From the NCBI GenBank assembly GCA_902780985.1, contig CACZHN010000083.1:1-9951 (forward strand): a DNA stretch of 9,951 nucleotides, given 5' to 3'. The notes beneath the pieces were generated by a model that worked only from the letters and a program-made list of their open reading frames with translations, did no database searches and was not told the origin of the DNA. Shown piece after piece: positions 1 to 6,384 of the stretch. The position numbers and the translations under genes were made by a program. Every line of letters begins with the position of its first letter. Position 1 is the stretch's first letter. This DNA is from an uncultured Lachnospiraceae bacterium. Lineage in GTDB: Bacteria; Bacillota_A; Clostridia; Lachnospirales; Lachnospiraceae.

Positions 1-393
1 TGCGGTTATCTTTCCGTCTTTCACCACCAGACCGTGGTATCTGTTTATGAGAGCATTTACCTTTGCCAGAAGAACTTTGGTGGAAAAAGGTTTTGTGATA
101 TATTCGTCCGCACCGATCTCGTAGCCCGTTACGATGTCGCTTTCGCCTCCGAGGGCAGTGAGAAAAATGATCGGCACGTCATACTTGCCTCTTATATGCC
201 GGCACACTTCCCAGCCGTCTTTACCCGGCATCATGATGTCGAGAATTACAATGTCATAATGGGTGCAGTCTGCATAGGCGCAGGCATCATTTCCGTTTTC
301 CACGGCATCTATTTCAAAATCGTTTTTTCGGAAAAACATGGTCAGGATATCCCTGAGAGTTTTTTCGTCTTCTGCAAGCAATAAGCGATACAT
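1..393 (-). CDS. Response regulator, receiver domain (partial, C-terminus beyond window)
   Basis: This is the cytoplasmic response regulator partner of the kinase encoded just upstream; it takes a phosphate from the kinase and presumably changes transcription. The visible 131 residues form a whole CheY-like receiver domain: an acidic pair in LLAEDE (E8, D9), the phosphoacceptor D52 in VILDIMMPGKDG, the switch threonine T79 in IIFLTA and the conserved lysine K101 in TKPF. The sequence continues through ALINRYHGLVVKDG, which resembles the linker to an OmpR/PhoB winged-helix domain, but that output domain lies off the window. The start is fixed by an AAGGGGA ribosome site at 401-407, inside the last kinase codons, 7 bases before the ATG. 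Only 4 bases separate it from the kinase stop, so the two are co-transcribed and probably translationally coupled. The receiver assignment is firm; OmpR membership is likely. Confidence 0.95.
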   Translation of the reverse strand, partial: MYRLLLAEDEKTLRDILTMFFRKNDFEIDAVENGNDACAYADCTHYDIVILDIMMPGKDGWEVCRHIRGKYDVPIIFLTALGGESDIVTGYEIGADEYITKPFSTKVLLAKVNALINRYHGLVVKDGKITA

Positions 394-397
394 ATCT

Positions 398-2062
398 TTA
401 TCCCCTTGAAATTTCAAACCAGAATTCGGTACCCTCCGAATCGCTGTAACAGCCGTACTTCGCATTGTGAAGATCCAGAATGGACTTGACCACGGCCAGA
501 CCGACTCCGCTGCTACTCATTCTATCACTTCGGGAACCGTCTGTCTTATAGAATATGTCCCATACCTTGGCAAGGTCCTTTTTGTCGATACGGGTTCCGT
601 CGTTGATTATCGAAAACTTAACCTTGCTGCCGTGCTCCGAAAGTTTTATGCGTATGCTGTGATCGGCGTATTTATATGCGTTGGACACGAAGTTGCTGAT
701 GACGATATGCATCATTTCCGGATCCGCATATACGGGAAATGTATTCCTGCCCTCTTCTCCGGACACGGTTACTTCCAGCTTTCGCTCCCTGGCCAGATCA
801 TCCATTCTGTCTACTATGGATTCGGAAAGCGCCATAAGGTCAACCTTTTCACGGTTCACTGAAGATTTATCCGTACTGAGTTTGGAAAGATCCAGAAGCT
901 TTGTTATGAGTCCCGACATATGGTCCACTTCCGATATGATCTTATCCGAATATTCCTTACGTTCGTTTTCGTCGATGTATTCCCAGTTTTCAACGCAGGC
1001 CTTTGTTATGGCCAGCGGAGTCTTAAGCTCATGCGCTATACCGCGGGTAAGCTTCTGACTTCTGATCTCGAAGCTTTTCTGATTCTTGTAAAGCTTTCTT
1101 ATGGATATTATTGTTGCCGCTTCTATAAAGAGGAAGATCACCAGTGCAGCGATATAGAGGCTCCTGTTTTCCTTAAGAACGATGGTGAAAGGATGGAAAT
1201 TCGTACAGGTTACCTTAACGTAGTTTCCGTCATCTACATTTGTAAGGACCACTTTTCTTGAAGTGAAAAATCCGTTTTCCTCCAGCAGAGTATCGTAGCG
1301 CTTGTCGCCGTTTCGGAAGTTCTCGATATATTCTTCACCCAGTTCTTTAGCTTCTTTGTTTCGTGCAGTCTTCAGATCGTTTATGTTGTACGCATATACT
1401 TCGGAATCGAAAGATTCGTTTTCAATATGGTAATTTGTCCCGATATTCCAATCGGAAAGATCGGCGGCATCCGCTTCATTTACAAAGACAGGTATGTCGA
1501 TGTTATAAGTTCTTGAGGTACCGTTCAGGTTAAATGTAACGGTTCCGTCAAACATAAAAGTACCGTCATGACGGGCTCCTTCTATTACACATTCCTTGCT
1601 TTTGTCGCCGTTTACGGAGGTGATAAGTCTGTGGAAATATTCATCCGTAAGTAAAGGCTGATCTAAAAACATCATTCTGCCTGAATAAGTACGTTGTTCG
1701 CCGTCCTCGGAAGATACGACTTTCATGACTTCTATACAGTCACGGGTTTCGGCGATGAGTGAATAATCTTTTGCATCATAGATTCCGCTGTAGAATCCCA
1801 CATCATCGACAGTGTCGTAGTCGTACTGCCAGGTTGTGTATGAATTCGCAATGTAGTTCGGCAGACTGAATTCTTCGGGAATTGTAATAACATTATCGTT
1901 TATTAGATATTCATCATAGAGTGGGTTCCAGTTAAAACGCGTCATATATCTGGAATTGGTGTCGCTGACTTTCTTTGTTGTAAAAACAGAAAGAAAGATG
2001 AGCAGCACCAGAAGGAAAAATGTGCAGTATATCGTTCCAAAGGTAAAATAATTCTTTTTCAT
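398..2062 (-). CDS. Sensor histidine kinase with large extracytoplasmic domain
   Basis: Membrane sensor kinase of 554 residues that should autophosphorylate and pass phosphate to the regulator downstream. Helix 1 is about residues 7-27. Residues 28-300 form a large outside domain rich in Asp, Tyr and Asn that I do not recognise. Helix 2 is about 301-322. There is no clear HAMP domain, only a short linker. The HisKA domain has the H-box GIAHELKTPL with phosphoacceptor H344. The ATPase domain shows the N-box around N457-N461 (SNFVSNAYKYA), an NDG in the G1 position (487-489), the F-box DIFYK near 502 and the G2 box SSSGVGLAVVKS (517-527). All catalytic elements are present. The start is set by an AAGGAG-type ribosome site at 2071-2077. 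The kinase precedes the regulator, the less usual gene order. The ligand is unknown; no transporter or peptidase gene is adjacent in the window to suggest one. Confidence 0.95.
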   Translation of the reverse strand: MKKNYFTFGTIYCTFFLLVLLIFLSVFTTKKVSDTNSRYMTRFNWNPLYDEYLINDNVITIPEEFSLPNYIANSYTTWQYDYDTVDDVGFYSGIYDAKDYSLIAETRDCIEVMKVVSSEDGEQRTYSGRMMFLDQPLLTDEYFHRLITSVNGDKSKECVIEGARHDGTFMFDGTVTFNLNGTSRTYNIDIPVFVNEADAADLSDWNIGTNYHIENESFDSEVYAYNINDLKTARNKEAKELGEEYIENFRNGDKRYDTLLEENGFFTSRKVVLTNVDDGNYVKVTCTNFHPFTIVLKENRSLYIAALVIFLFIEAATIISIRKLYKNQKSFEIRSQKLTRGIAHELKTPLAITKACVENWEYIDENERKEYSDKIISEVDHMSGLITKLLDLSKLSTDKSSVNREKVDLMALSESIVDRMDDLARERKLEVTVSGEEGRNTFPVYADPEMMHIVISNFVSNAYKYADHSIRIKLSEHGSKVKFSIINDGTRIDKKDLAKVWDIFYKTDGSRSDRMSSSGVGLAVVKSILDLHNAKYGCYSDSEGTEFWFEISRG

Positions 2063-2102
2063 AAATGCATTCTCCTTTAAGCATTTTTATCTTACAAAAC
2101 GG

Positions 2103-2130
2103 AGTATAGAAAAAAGATGTGTAGTCTTTA
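2103..2130 (-). promoter_or_regulatory. Candidate sigma-A promoter of the two-component operon
   Basis: Read on the minus strand, a good -10 hexamer TATACT (plus-strand 2103-2108) lies 16 bases from a weak -35 TAAAGA (2125-2130). Transcription would start near 2096, about 34 bases before the kinase ATG. The -10 is convincing and the -35 poor, which fits a promoter that needs an activator. Confidence 0.4.
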
Positions 2131-2139
2131 TGTACACAT
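2117..2139. repeat. Inverted repeat ATGTGTA-N9-TACACAT, possible operator
   Basis: Two perfect 7-base arms (2117-2123 and 2133-2139) are separated by 9 bases. The repeat surrounds the candidate -35 of the kinase promoter. The position suits a binding site for the cognate response regulator or for the divergent WYL regulator. The repeat is seen directly; its function is inferred. Confidence 0.4.
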
Positions 2140-2181
2140 GTGGAAAAAGTTTTTTTGATGTAATAAAATAAAACTGAATTC

Positions 2182-2207
2182 AAACATGACATATAGATGA
2201 CATGTTT
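2182..2207. repeat. 26-bp imperfect palindrome upstream of the WYL regulator, possible operator
   Basis: The 26 bases form a palindrome in which 11 of 13 base pairs match, with perfect outer arms AAACATG and CATGTTT. It also holds a direct repeat of ATGACAT (2186-2192 and 2197-2203). It lies immediately upstream of an AT-rich stretch (2214-2223) that is the only plausible -10 region for the regulator gene. I could not find a good -35. An autoregulatory operator is the simplest reading. Confidence 0.4.
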
Positions 2208-2226
2208 AACGGTTTATTATATACAC

Positions 2227-2236
2227 GGAGATGAGG
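2227..2236 (+). promoter_or_regulatory. Ribosome binding site that decides the WYL regulator start
   Basis: GGAG at 2227-2230 directly abuts an ATG at 2231, which is too close for initiation there. The same GGAG lies 9 bases before the next in-frame ATG at 2240, so 2240 is the better start. It also gives the N-terminus MKIDRL, as is usual for this family. Confidence 0.55.
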
Positions 2237-2239
2237 TTT

Positions 2240-3145
2240 ATGAAGATAGACAGACTCATAGGAATTCTATCGATACTTCTGCAGAAGGAAATGGTGACGG
2301 CTCCCGAGCTGGCGGAGCATTTCGAAGTATCCAGAAGAACGATCAACAGAGATATAGAAGCCCTGTGTCAGGCGGGTATCCCGATACAGACAACTCAGGG
2401 AGTAGGCGGCGGCATCCGCATAATGAGCGGTTACAGTATGGACAGAACTCTTCTTACTTCCAGAGATATGCAGATGATACTGGCGGGACTCAGAAGTCTG
2501 GACAGTGTCAGCGGAAGCAGATACTACGGGCAGCTGATGGAGAAGATCAAGGCCGGATCCTCCGAATATATCAGCGGCAGAGATTCCATCTTGATCGATC
2601 TTTCTTCCTGGTACAGAGAGTCGCTGGCGCCGAAGATAGAATCCATACAAAATGCAATTGAAAACCGCAGAGTCCTGAAGTTCAAGTACTACTCGCCGAG
2701 GGAAGAAAGCCAAAGAAACATCGAACCATATTATCTCGTGTTCCGCTGGGGCAACTGGTATGTATGGGGATGGTGCCGGAAGAGACGGGACTTCAGAATG
2801 TTTAAACTGAACCGTATGGATAAAGTAGAGATGACAGCGAAGTCCTTCGAGATGAAGGAAGTATCCCTTCCGGAAATGGATAACGAGCACATATTCCCGG
2901 GAAATATAAAAGTGAAGGCGCTCTTCGATGTGGATATGAAATGGCGTCTGGTGGAAGAATTCGGACCGGACTGCTTTACCGAAGCGGAGGACGGAAGACT
3001 TCTCTTTACGGCGGACTATACGGACATGAACTATCTCACAACCTGGCTTATTACCTTCGGTGATAAGGTGGAGGTTCTGGAACCGGCTGAGGTAAGGGAA
3101 GCAATCCGAAACATGGCTGCATCAATCTGTAAAAGATATGAGTAA
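2240..3145 (+). CDS. YafY-type HTH/WYL domain transcriptional regulator
   Basis: DNA-binding regulator of about 301 residues, normal length for the family. An N-terminal DeoR/HTH_11-type winged helix (about residues 3-60) has the recognition helix SRRTINRDIEAL and the wing GVGGGIRI. A WYL domain covers about 135-200, with the signature read as NWYVWGWC (WYV in place of WYL) and the basic stretch RKRRDFRMFKLNRM. A C-terminal WCX dimerisation region spans about 222-300 and ends in EVREAIRNMA. WYL domains in studied proteins (PafBC, DriD, BrxR) bind nucleic acid or other ligands and control DNA-damage or phage-defence genes. Here the ligand is unknown. The next gene starts 28 bases downstream on the same strand, so this is probably the first gene of an operon it may control. 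An alternative start at 2231 would add three residues. Confidence 0.9.
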   Translation: MKIDRLIGILSILLQKEMVTAPELAEHFEVSRRTINRDIEALCQAGIPIQTTQGVGGGIRIMSGYSMDRTLLTSRDMQMILAGLRSLDSVSGSRYYGQLMEKIKAGSSEYISGRDSILIDLSSWYRESLAPKIESIQNAIENRRVLKFKYYSPREESQRNIEPYYLVFRWGNWYVWGWCRKRRDFRMFKLNRMDKVEMTAKSFEMKEVSLPEMDNEHIFPGNIKVKALFDVDMKWRLVEEFGPDCFTEAEDGRLLFTADYTDMNYLTTWLITFGDKVEVLEPAEVREAIRNMAASICKRYE

Positions 3146-3173
3146 GCCATGCATTTGATCAAAGGAGATTAAT

Positions 3174-3824
3174 ATGAAATACGAATGGATAGATGAATAC
3201 CTGCTGAAGAAGCCGGGAGTGACAAAGGACTTTCAGGAAGAATGGAACTGGATAAGATATCATATCGGCGGAAAAATGTTTGCCGCGATCTGCAGGGACG
3301 ACGATGATAAGCCTTACTATATAACCCTGAAGACGGATCCTCTGGAGGGAGAGTTCCTTCGCAAAGAGTATGAGGATATAATTCCGGGATACTACATGAA
3401 TAAGGTTCATTGGAATTCCGTAAAGGCAGACGGAGAAGTGCCGGATGACATGATGGAAGATATGCTGGATAAGGCTTACAGGCTGGTGCTGAGAGGCCTT
3501 ACCAGGAAAAAACAGAGAGAGATTTTAGAGGAGAGCAGTATGAACGATCTTATAAGCTGCTGCGGTTCGGACTGCAGTAAGTGTTATTGTTACGGTGAAA
3601 TGTGTAAAGGCTGCAATGCCATGTGCGGAAAAGTATTCCATGTACCCGACGGAAAGGAATGTGCAATTTATGCATGCTGCAGGATAAAGAACGGTTTCTA
3701 TTCCTGCGGTGAATGCGAGAAGCTTCCGTGCGACCTTATTTTAGGCACAAGAGATCCGAACATGTCGGATGAAGAGTTCGAGAAAAATGTACAGGAAAGA
3801 GTGGAACGACTGAAAAACAGATAG
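3174..3824 (+). CDS. MmcQ/YjbR family protein fused to a cysteine-rich DUF3795 domain
   Basis: Two-domain protein of 216 residues. Residues 1-115 match the MmcQ/YjbR family, a small CyaY-like fold described as DNA-binding; the hallmark is PGYYMNKVHWNSV (71-83), with the preceding KPYYITLKTDP. Residues 123-190 match DUF3795: CCGSDCSKCYC, then MCKGCNAMC, ECAIYACC and YSCGECEKLPC. I count 14 cysteines between residues 129 and 186, enough for more than one zinc or iron-sulfur site; the metal is not known. The tail 190-216 is charged and helical. The ribosome site AAAGGAG (3161-3167) precedes the ATG by 6 bases. The gene lies between the WYL regulator and the SAP/DUF6434 gene with short gaps. Function is unknown; the family calls are confident and any nucleic-acid role is inferred. 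Confidence 0.85.
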   Translation: MKYEWIDEYLLKKPGVTKDFQEEWNWIRYHIGGKMFAAICRDDDDKPYYITLKTDPLEGEFLRKEYEDIIPGYYMNKVHWNSVKADGEVPDDMMEDMLDKAYRLVLRGLTRKKQREILEESSMNDLISCCGSDCSKCYCYGEMCKGCNAMCGKVFHVPDGKECAIYACCRIKNGFYSCGECEKLPCDLILGTRDPNMSDEEFEKNVQERVERLKNR

Positions 3825-3847
3825 ACTACGTAGTGAAGGAATAATAG

Positions 3848-4459
3848 ATGCAGAGACCGGATTTTGACAGTATAAAAGACTTTAGTGAATTCTCGAAGTA
3901 CTACTGGTACAGAGAAGAACTGATAAAAATATGCAAGGCTCACGGTCTGAAAAATACCGGGAGCAAGATAGAACTGAACAGTGTGATAGAAAACTATTTT
4001 CAAGGGATAAGGATTCTTCCCGAGACGAATACTCCGCGAAGAAAGCGTCCTGTTGTTACGGAGCTTACCCCGGATACGGGGATCCTGGAATGCGGATTCA
4101 CTTTCGGAAACAGGTTCAGGGAATACTTCGCGGAGCAGACGGGAGTGAGACCCTTCAAGTTCAATGTGGACATGGTGGCTACCGTGAAGGAAGTGAAGCG
4201 CACCGGTGACGAAACATTTACCATCGGAGACCTTCTTGATATATACTATGGGAAGAAGACTTACGCCAAGTACGATGACGCGGCGCTTCAGTGGAACAAG
4301 TTCGTGAAGGCTTTCTGTGAGGATGATGCCACGAAGGTTTATCCGGAGCGGCTGAAGGCGGCTGCGGCGCTGTGGAAGATCGTCAGAGAGTCTGATATGA
4401 AGAAAGAATATTCACGGGAATTATTGGAAAGATACAGGGATAAGATATGCACTTTGTAG
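3848..4459 (+). CDS. SAP-like domain / DUF6434 protein
   Basis: Soluble protein of 203 residues. Residues 18-53 (YYWYREELIKICKAHGL, then GSKIELNSVIENYF) have the two-helix pattern of a SAP-type motif, which binds DNA or RNA in other proteins. A basic linker follows (NTPRRKRP, 61-68). Residues about 80-158 match what I recall as DUF6434: CGFTFGNRFREYFAEQTGVRPFKF region, VKEVKRTGDETFTIGDLLD and the end of a helix at WNKFVKAF. The last 45 residues are helical and charged. A ribosome site AAGGA (3836-3840) lies 7 bases before the ATG. The last 13 bases overlap the start of the radical SAM gene, so translation of the two is likely coupled. No enzyme motif is visible. The role is unknown; DNA or RNA binding is inferred from the SAP-like part alone. 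Confidence 0.8.
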   Translation: MQRPDFDSIKDFSEFSKYYWYREELIKICKAHGLKNTGSKIELNSVIENYFQGIRILPETNTPRRKRPVVTELTPDTGILECGFTFGNRFREYFAEQTGVRPFKFNVDMVATVKEVKRTGDETFTIGDLLDIYYGKKTYAKYDDAALQWNKFVKAFCEDDATKVYPERLKAAAALWKIVRESDMKKEYSRELLERYRDKICTL

Positions 4460-5325
4460 ATGCAAAAGGAATACTGACAACAAGCGGCGGAGGCTGCGGA
4501 ATGAATATATACAGAGGCTGTACCCACGGGTGTATATACTGCGACAGCCGCAGCAAATGCTATCAGTTCACGCATCCCTTCGAAGATATCGAGGTTAAGC
4601 AGAACGCACCTGAGCTTCTGGAAAAAGCCCTCAGGTCAAAGAGAAAGAAATGTATGATCGGCACCGGTGCCATGTCGGATCCCTACATGCATTGTGAGGA
4701 GCAGCTGCGTCTTACAAGAAAGTGCCTGGAGATAATCAGGAAGTACGAGTTCGGTGCCGCAATCCAGACCAAGTCCGACCGCATCCTGCAGGATATAGAT
4801 CTTCTGGATGATATAAATAAGACGGCCAAATGCGTGGTGCAGATGACCCTCACCACCTATGACGATGATCTGTGCAAGATACTGGAACCCAATGTATGCA
4901 ACACGAAAAGACGTATCGAAGTTTTGGAGATCATGAAGGAGAGAGGCATACCGACCATAGTGTGGCTGACGCCGATCCTCCCCTATATCAACGATACGGA
5001 AGAAAATGTTCTGGCCATCCTTAAGGAATGTGCAAGAGTAGGAGTAAAGGGAATCATAGATTTCGGAATGGGTCTCACGCTTCGAGACGGAGACAGAGAA
5101 TACTTCTATGAAGCATTGGATAAGCATTTCCCGGGCCTTAAGATGAAATACATACACCGCTACGGAAATTCATATGAAGTACCGAGTCCCAACAGCAGGG
5201 AGCTGATGGGACTTCTTCGCAGTTTCTGCAGAGAACACGGTATGATGTATAAACCGGATGACTGCTTTAACTTTATGAGAGATCTGCCGGATAAGTATCC
5301 GCAGATGAGTTTATTCGATATGTGA
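4447..5325 (+). CDS. SPL-family radical SAM protein with C-terminal clamp-like motif
   Basis: Radical SAM enzyme of 292 residues related to spore photoproduct lyase and the Rv2578c group. The iron-sulfur ligands are C25, C29 and C32 in RGCTHGCIYCD, a CxxxCxxC motif that binds a 4Fe-4S cluster and S-adenosylmethionine. Other family marks are MNIYRGC (19-25), GTGAMSDPYMHCEEQLRLTR (72-91), IQTKSD (106-111) and VWLTPILPYIND (172-183). The last residues, PQMSLFDM, contain QMSLF, close to the QL[SD]LF beta-clamp-binding consensus. The protein is shorter than true spore photoproduct lyase, and its substrate cannot be told from sequence. It starts inside the preceding gene (13-base overlap) with AGGGA at 4436-4440, and closes the four-gene plus-strand operon. 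Family assignment is firm; lyase activity on DNA photoproducts is not shown. Confidence 0.9.
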   Translation: MHFVDAKGILTTSGGGCGMNIYRGCTHGCIYCDSRSKCYQFTHPFEDIEVKQNAPELLEKALRSKRKKCMIGTGAMSDPYMHCEEQLRLTRKCLEIIRKYEFGAAIQTKSDRILQDIDLLDDINKTAKCVVQMTLTTYDDDLCKILEPNVCNTKRRIEVLEIMKERGIPTIVWLTPILPYINDTEENVLAILKECARVGVKGIIDFGMGLTLRDGDREYFYEALDKHFPGLKMKYIHRYGNSYEVPSPNSRELMGLLRSFCREHGMMYKPDDCFNFMRDLPDKYPQMSLFDM

Positions 5326-5336
5326 CGATTATGTAG

Positions 5337-5371
5337 GGAGAAGAATTCTAGCGAGGAAGGGATTCTTCTCC
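5337..5371 (+). terminator. Hairpin terminator between convergent genes
   Basis: GGAGAAGAAT (5337-5346) pairs with ATTCTTCTCC (5362-5371). The stem extends inward by C-G and two G-U pairs to 13 pairs with a 9-base loop. The following plus-strand bases are T-rich (TTCTTTGTT) but not a clean T-run. It lies 12 bases after the radical SAM stop. From the stop codon onward it overlaps the last codons of the converging membrane-protein gene. It probably ends the plus-strand operon; no T-run serves the minus strand. Confidence 0.6.
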
Positions 5372-6190
5372 TTCTTTGTTAAGCCAGCTTGCCTTTCCCG
5401 TGCTGACAAAATAATCAAACATTTCCTGATAGCGTTCCAGCATATTGGAATCGTCTATGGTCATTGTCTTCTTGCCGGCATCTGCCAGTTCAAGATAGAA
5501 TTTTCCGGATCTGTTATAGTAGCCGAAGACAGAGAATCCGTCTTCGTTCGGACCGTAAAGGATGCATTCCTTATGTCTTCCTACTTTGCCGAACCACGGA
5601 TAACCCAGTTCTGTCTCAAGGGTTTCGAACTTTTGGAACAGCTCGCGGATAGGTGTTTTCATATCTACGACTTCCAGTTTGTATCGACGTATTATTCCCA
5701 TGATGACTGCCGCAACGCATTCGATAAGAACCATAAAGGCAGCGGTTACGCCGTCGGTCTTCTGCTTAACTATAATGAATACCGCAAATGCAGCAAGGAA
5801 TACTGCGAATACATACAGTATTCGGCTTGTTAGTCTCTCCACCCGGATGTTGATCACATCTCCTCCGTTGGTGCCCAGAAATGTTATACCCTCCATCAGC
5901 AGAAGAAATGCGATTATCATGCTTTTTCCGCTGCCGTGATCAAAGTAGAGAAACAGTGCTCCGACAGTAAATGCAATCAGACCGAGGAACACGGTTAAGA
6001 AATATGCGGGTTTATATCCGAGCCTGTCTGTAAGCTTTAAATCCGGAACTAAACGGAAGTATCCGACGATGAACAAAAAGATCGAAATACCGAATATGGT
6101 ATATGAGAGAACTCCCAATTCCTTCGGCAGAAGAAACAGGATTCCGTAAGATACAATGATCAGAAGAATGTTAATCAGATTTTTTTTCAT
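5348..6190 (-). CDS. Hypothetical membrane protein with six predicted helices and cytosolic tail
   Basis: Membrane protein of 280 residues that I do not recognise. Hydrophobic segments lie at about 5-21, 28-45, 62-84, 90-105, 124-142 and 147-167. A soluble C-terminal part follows (about 170-280), opening with RRYKLEVVDMKTP and holding an aromatic-rich stretch (GYPWFGKVGRHKE, FSVFGYYNRSGKFYLEL). By the positive-inside rule the lysine/arginine-rich tail is probably cytosolic. No transporter, protease or kinase motif is seen. The start is supported by AAAGGA (plus-strand 6199-6204), 8 bases before the ATG. The gene stands alone: it converges with the radical SAM gene and is divergent from the PEP-synthase-like gene. 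The last seven or so codons lie within the terminator hairpin of the converging operon. Confidence 0.85.
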   Translation of the reverse strand: MKKNLINILLIIVSYGILFLLPKELGVLSYTIFGISIFLFIVGYFRLVPDLKLTDRLGYKPAYFLTVFLGLIAFTVGALFLYFDHGSGKSMIIAFLLLMEGITFLGTNGGDVINIRVERLTSRILYVFAVFLAAFAVFIIVKQKTDGVTAAFMVLIECVAAVIMGIIRRYKLEVVDMKTPIRELFQKFETLETELGYPWFGKVGRHKECILYGPNEDGFSVFGYYNRSGKFYLELADAGKKTMTIDDSNMLERYQEMFDYFVSTGKASWLNKEGEESLPR

Positions 6191-6191
6191 T

Positions 6192-6220
6192 TTGAGTATC
6201 CTTTGAGTTGTAACTATAAT
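6192..6220 (+). promoter_or_regulatory. Strong sigma-A promoter of the PEP-synthase-like/RelA operon leader
   Basis: TTGAGT (6192-6197), a 17-base spacer and a perfect TATAAT (6215-6220) face rightwards. Transcription would start near 6227, giving a leader of about 180 bases before the ATG at 6407. The -35 overlaps the ribosome site of the divergent membrane gene. Confidence 0.6.
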
Positions 6221-6241
6221 TCACTAATAACCATTTTACAT
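6213..6241 (-). promoter_or_regulatory. Candidate promoter of the membrane-protein gene
   Basis: On the minus strand, TATAGT (plus-strand 6213-6218) lies 17 bases from a weak ATGTAA (6236-6241). Its -10 overlaps the -10 of the rightward promoter, so the two could not be occupied by RNA polymerase together. The match is modest. Confidence 0.35.
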
Positions 6242-6295
6242 TTTTCGCCGGGCTTTGCAACATCTATTAAGTCGGTGAACGAAAGCTAATAAAGA

Positions 6296-6324
6296 TTGAT
6301 TTTTAGGCAAGATAGGTATATTCT
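6296..6324 (+). promoter_or_regulatory. Second candidate rightward promoter
   Basis: TTGATT (6296-6301), 17 bases, TATTCT (6319-6324), with an alternative TATATT at 6317-6322. It would start transcription near 6331, only 17 bases before the terminator stem. A short inverted repeat TCTGT-TT-ACAGA (6322-6333) covers its start region. Confidence 0.35.
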
Positions 6325-6347
6325 GTTTACAGAGATTTTGTTACGAC

Positions 6348-6384
6348 AAAGGCGTCGATACCCAAGGGGTGTCGGCGCCTTTTT
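6348..6384 (+). terminator. Strong intrinsic terminator in the leader of the PEP-synthase-like gene
   Basis: Bases 6348-6363 pair with 6367-6382 around a 3-base loop (AAG). This gives 16 base pairs including two G-U, with a GGCG/CGCC base, followed by TTTTT (6380-6384). It is the clearest terminator in the window. No plus-strand gene ends before it: the nearest ended over 1 kb upstream and an opposed gene lies between. The ribosome site AAGGGGG (6393-6399) follows at once, the layout of a transcription attenuator. Confidence 0.8.

Noticed and set aside
467..1261. Several open frames of 110-130 codons on the plus strand opposite the kinase gene
   Set aside because: They lie fully antisense to a kinase with all its catalytic motifs, have no ribosome sites and resemble no family; they follow from codon bias of the real gene.
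1932..2192. 86-codon open frame on the minus strand across the kinase start and the divergent region
   Set aside because: It is in another frame from the kinase, lacks a ribosome site and crosses the promoter elements; it encodes a low-quality hydrophobic sequence.
2267..2890. 207-codon minus-strand open frame inside the WYL regulator gene
   Set aside because: It is antisense to clear HTH and WYL domains and shows no recognisable family or ribosome site.
4447..5325. Calling the radical SAM gene splB (spore photoproduct lyase)
   Set aside because: The family is right, but the protein is short and belongs to the broader SPL/Rv2578c-like group; nothing in sequence shows photoproduct repair.
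6322..6333. Short inverted repeat TCTGT-TT-ACAGA near the second promoter
   Set aside because: Five-base arms are too short in AT-rich DNA to claim an operator on their own.
6227..6346. Known riboswitch (c-di-GMP, preQ1, fluoride, guanidine) in the leader
   Set aside because: I compared the leader by eye with the core motifs I remember and none fits; a covariance-model search would be needed to settle it.
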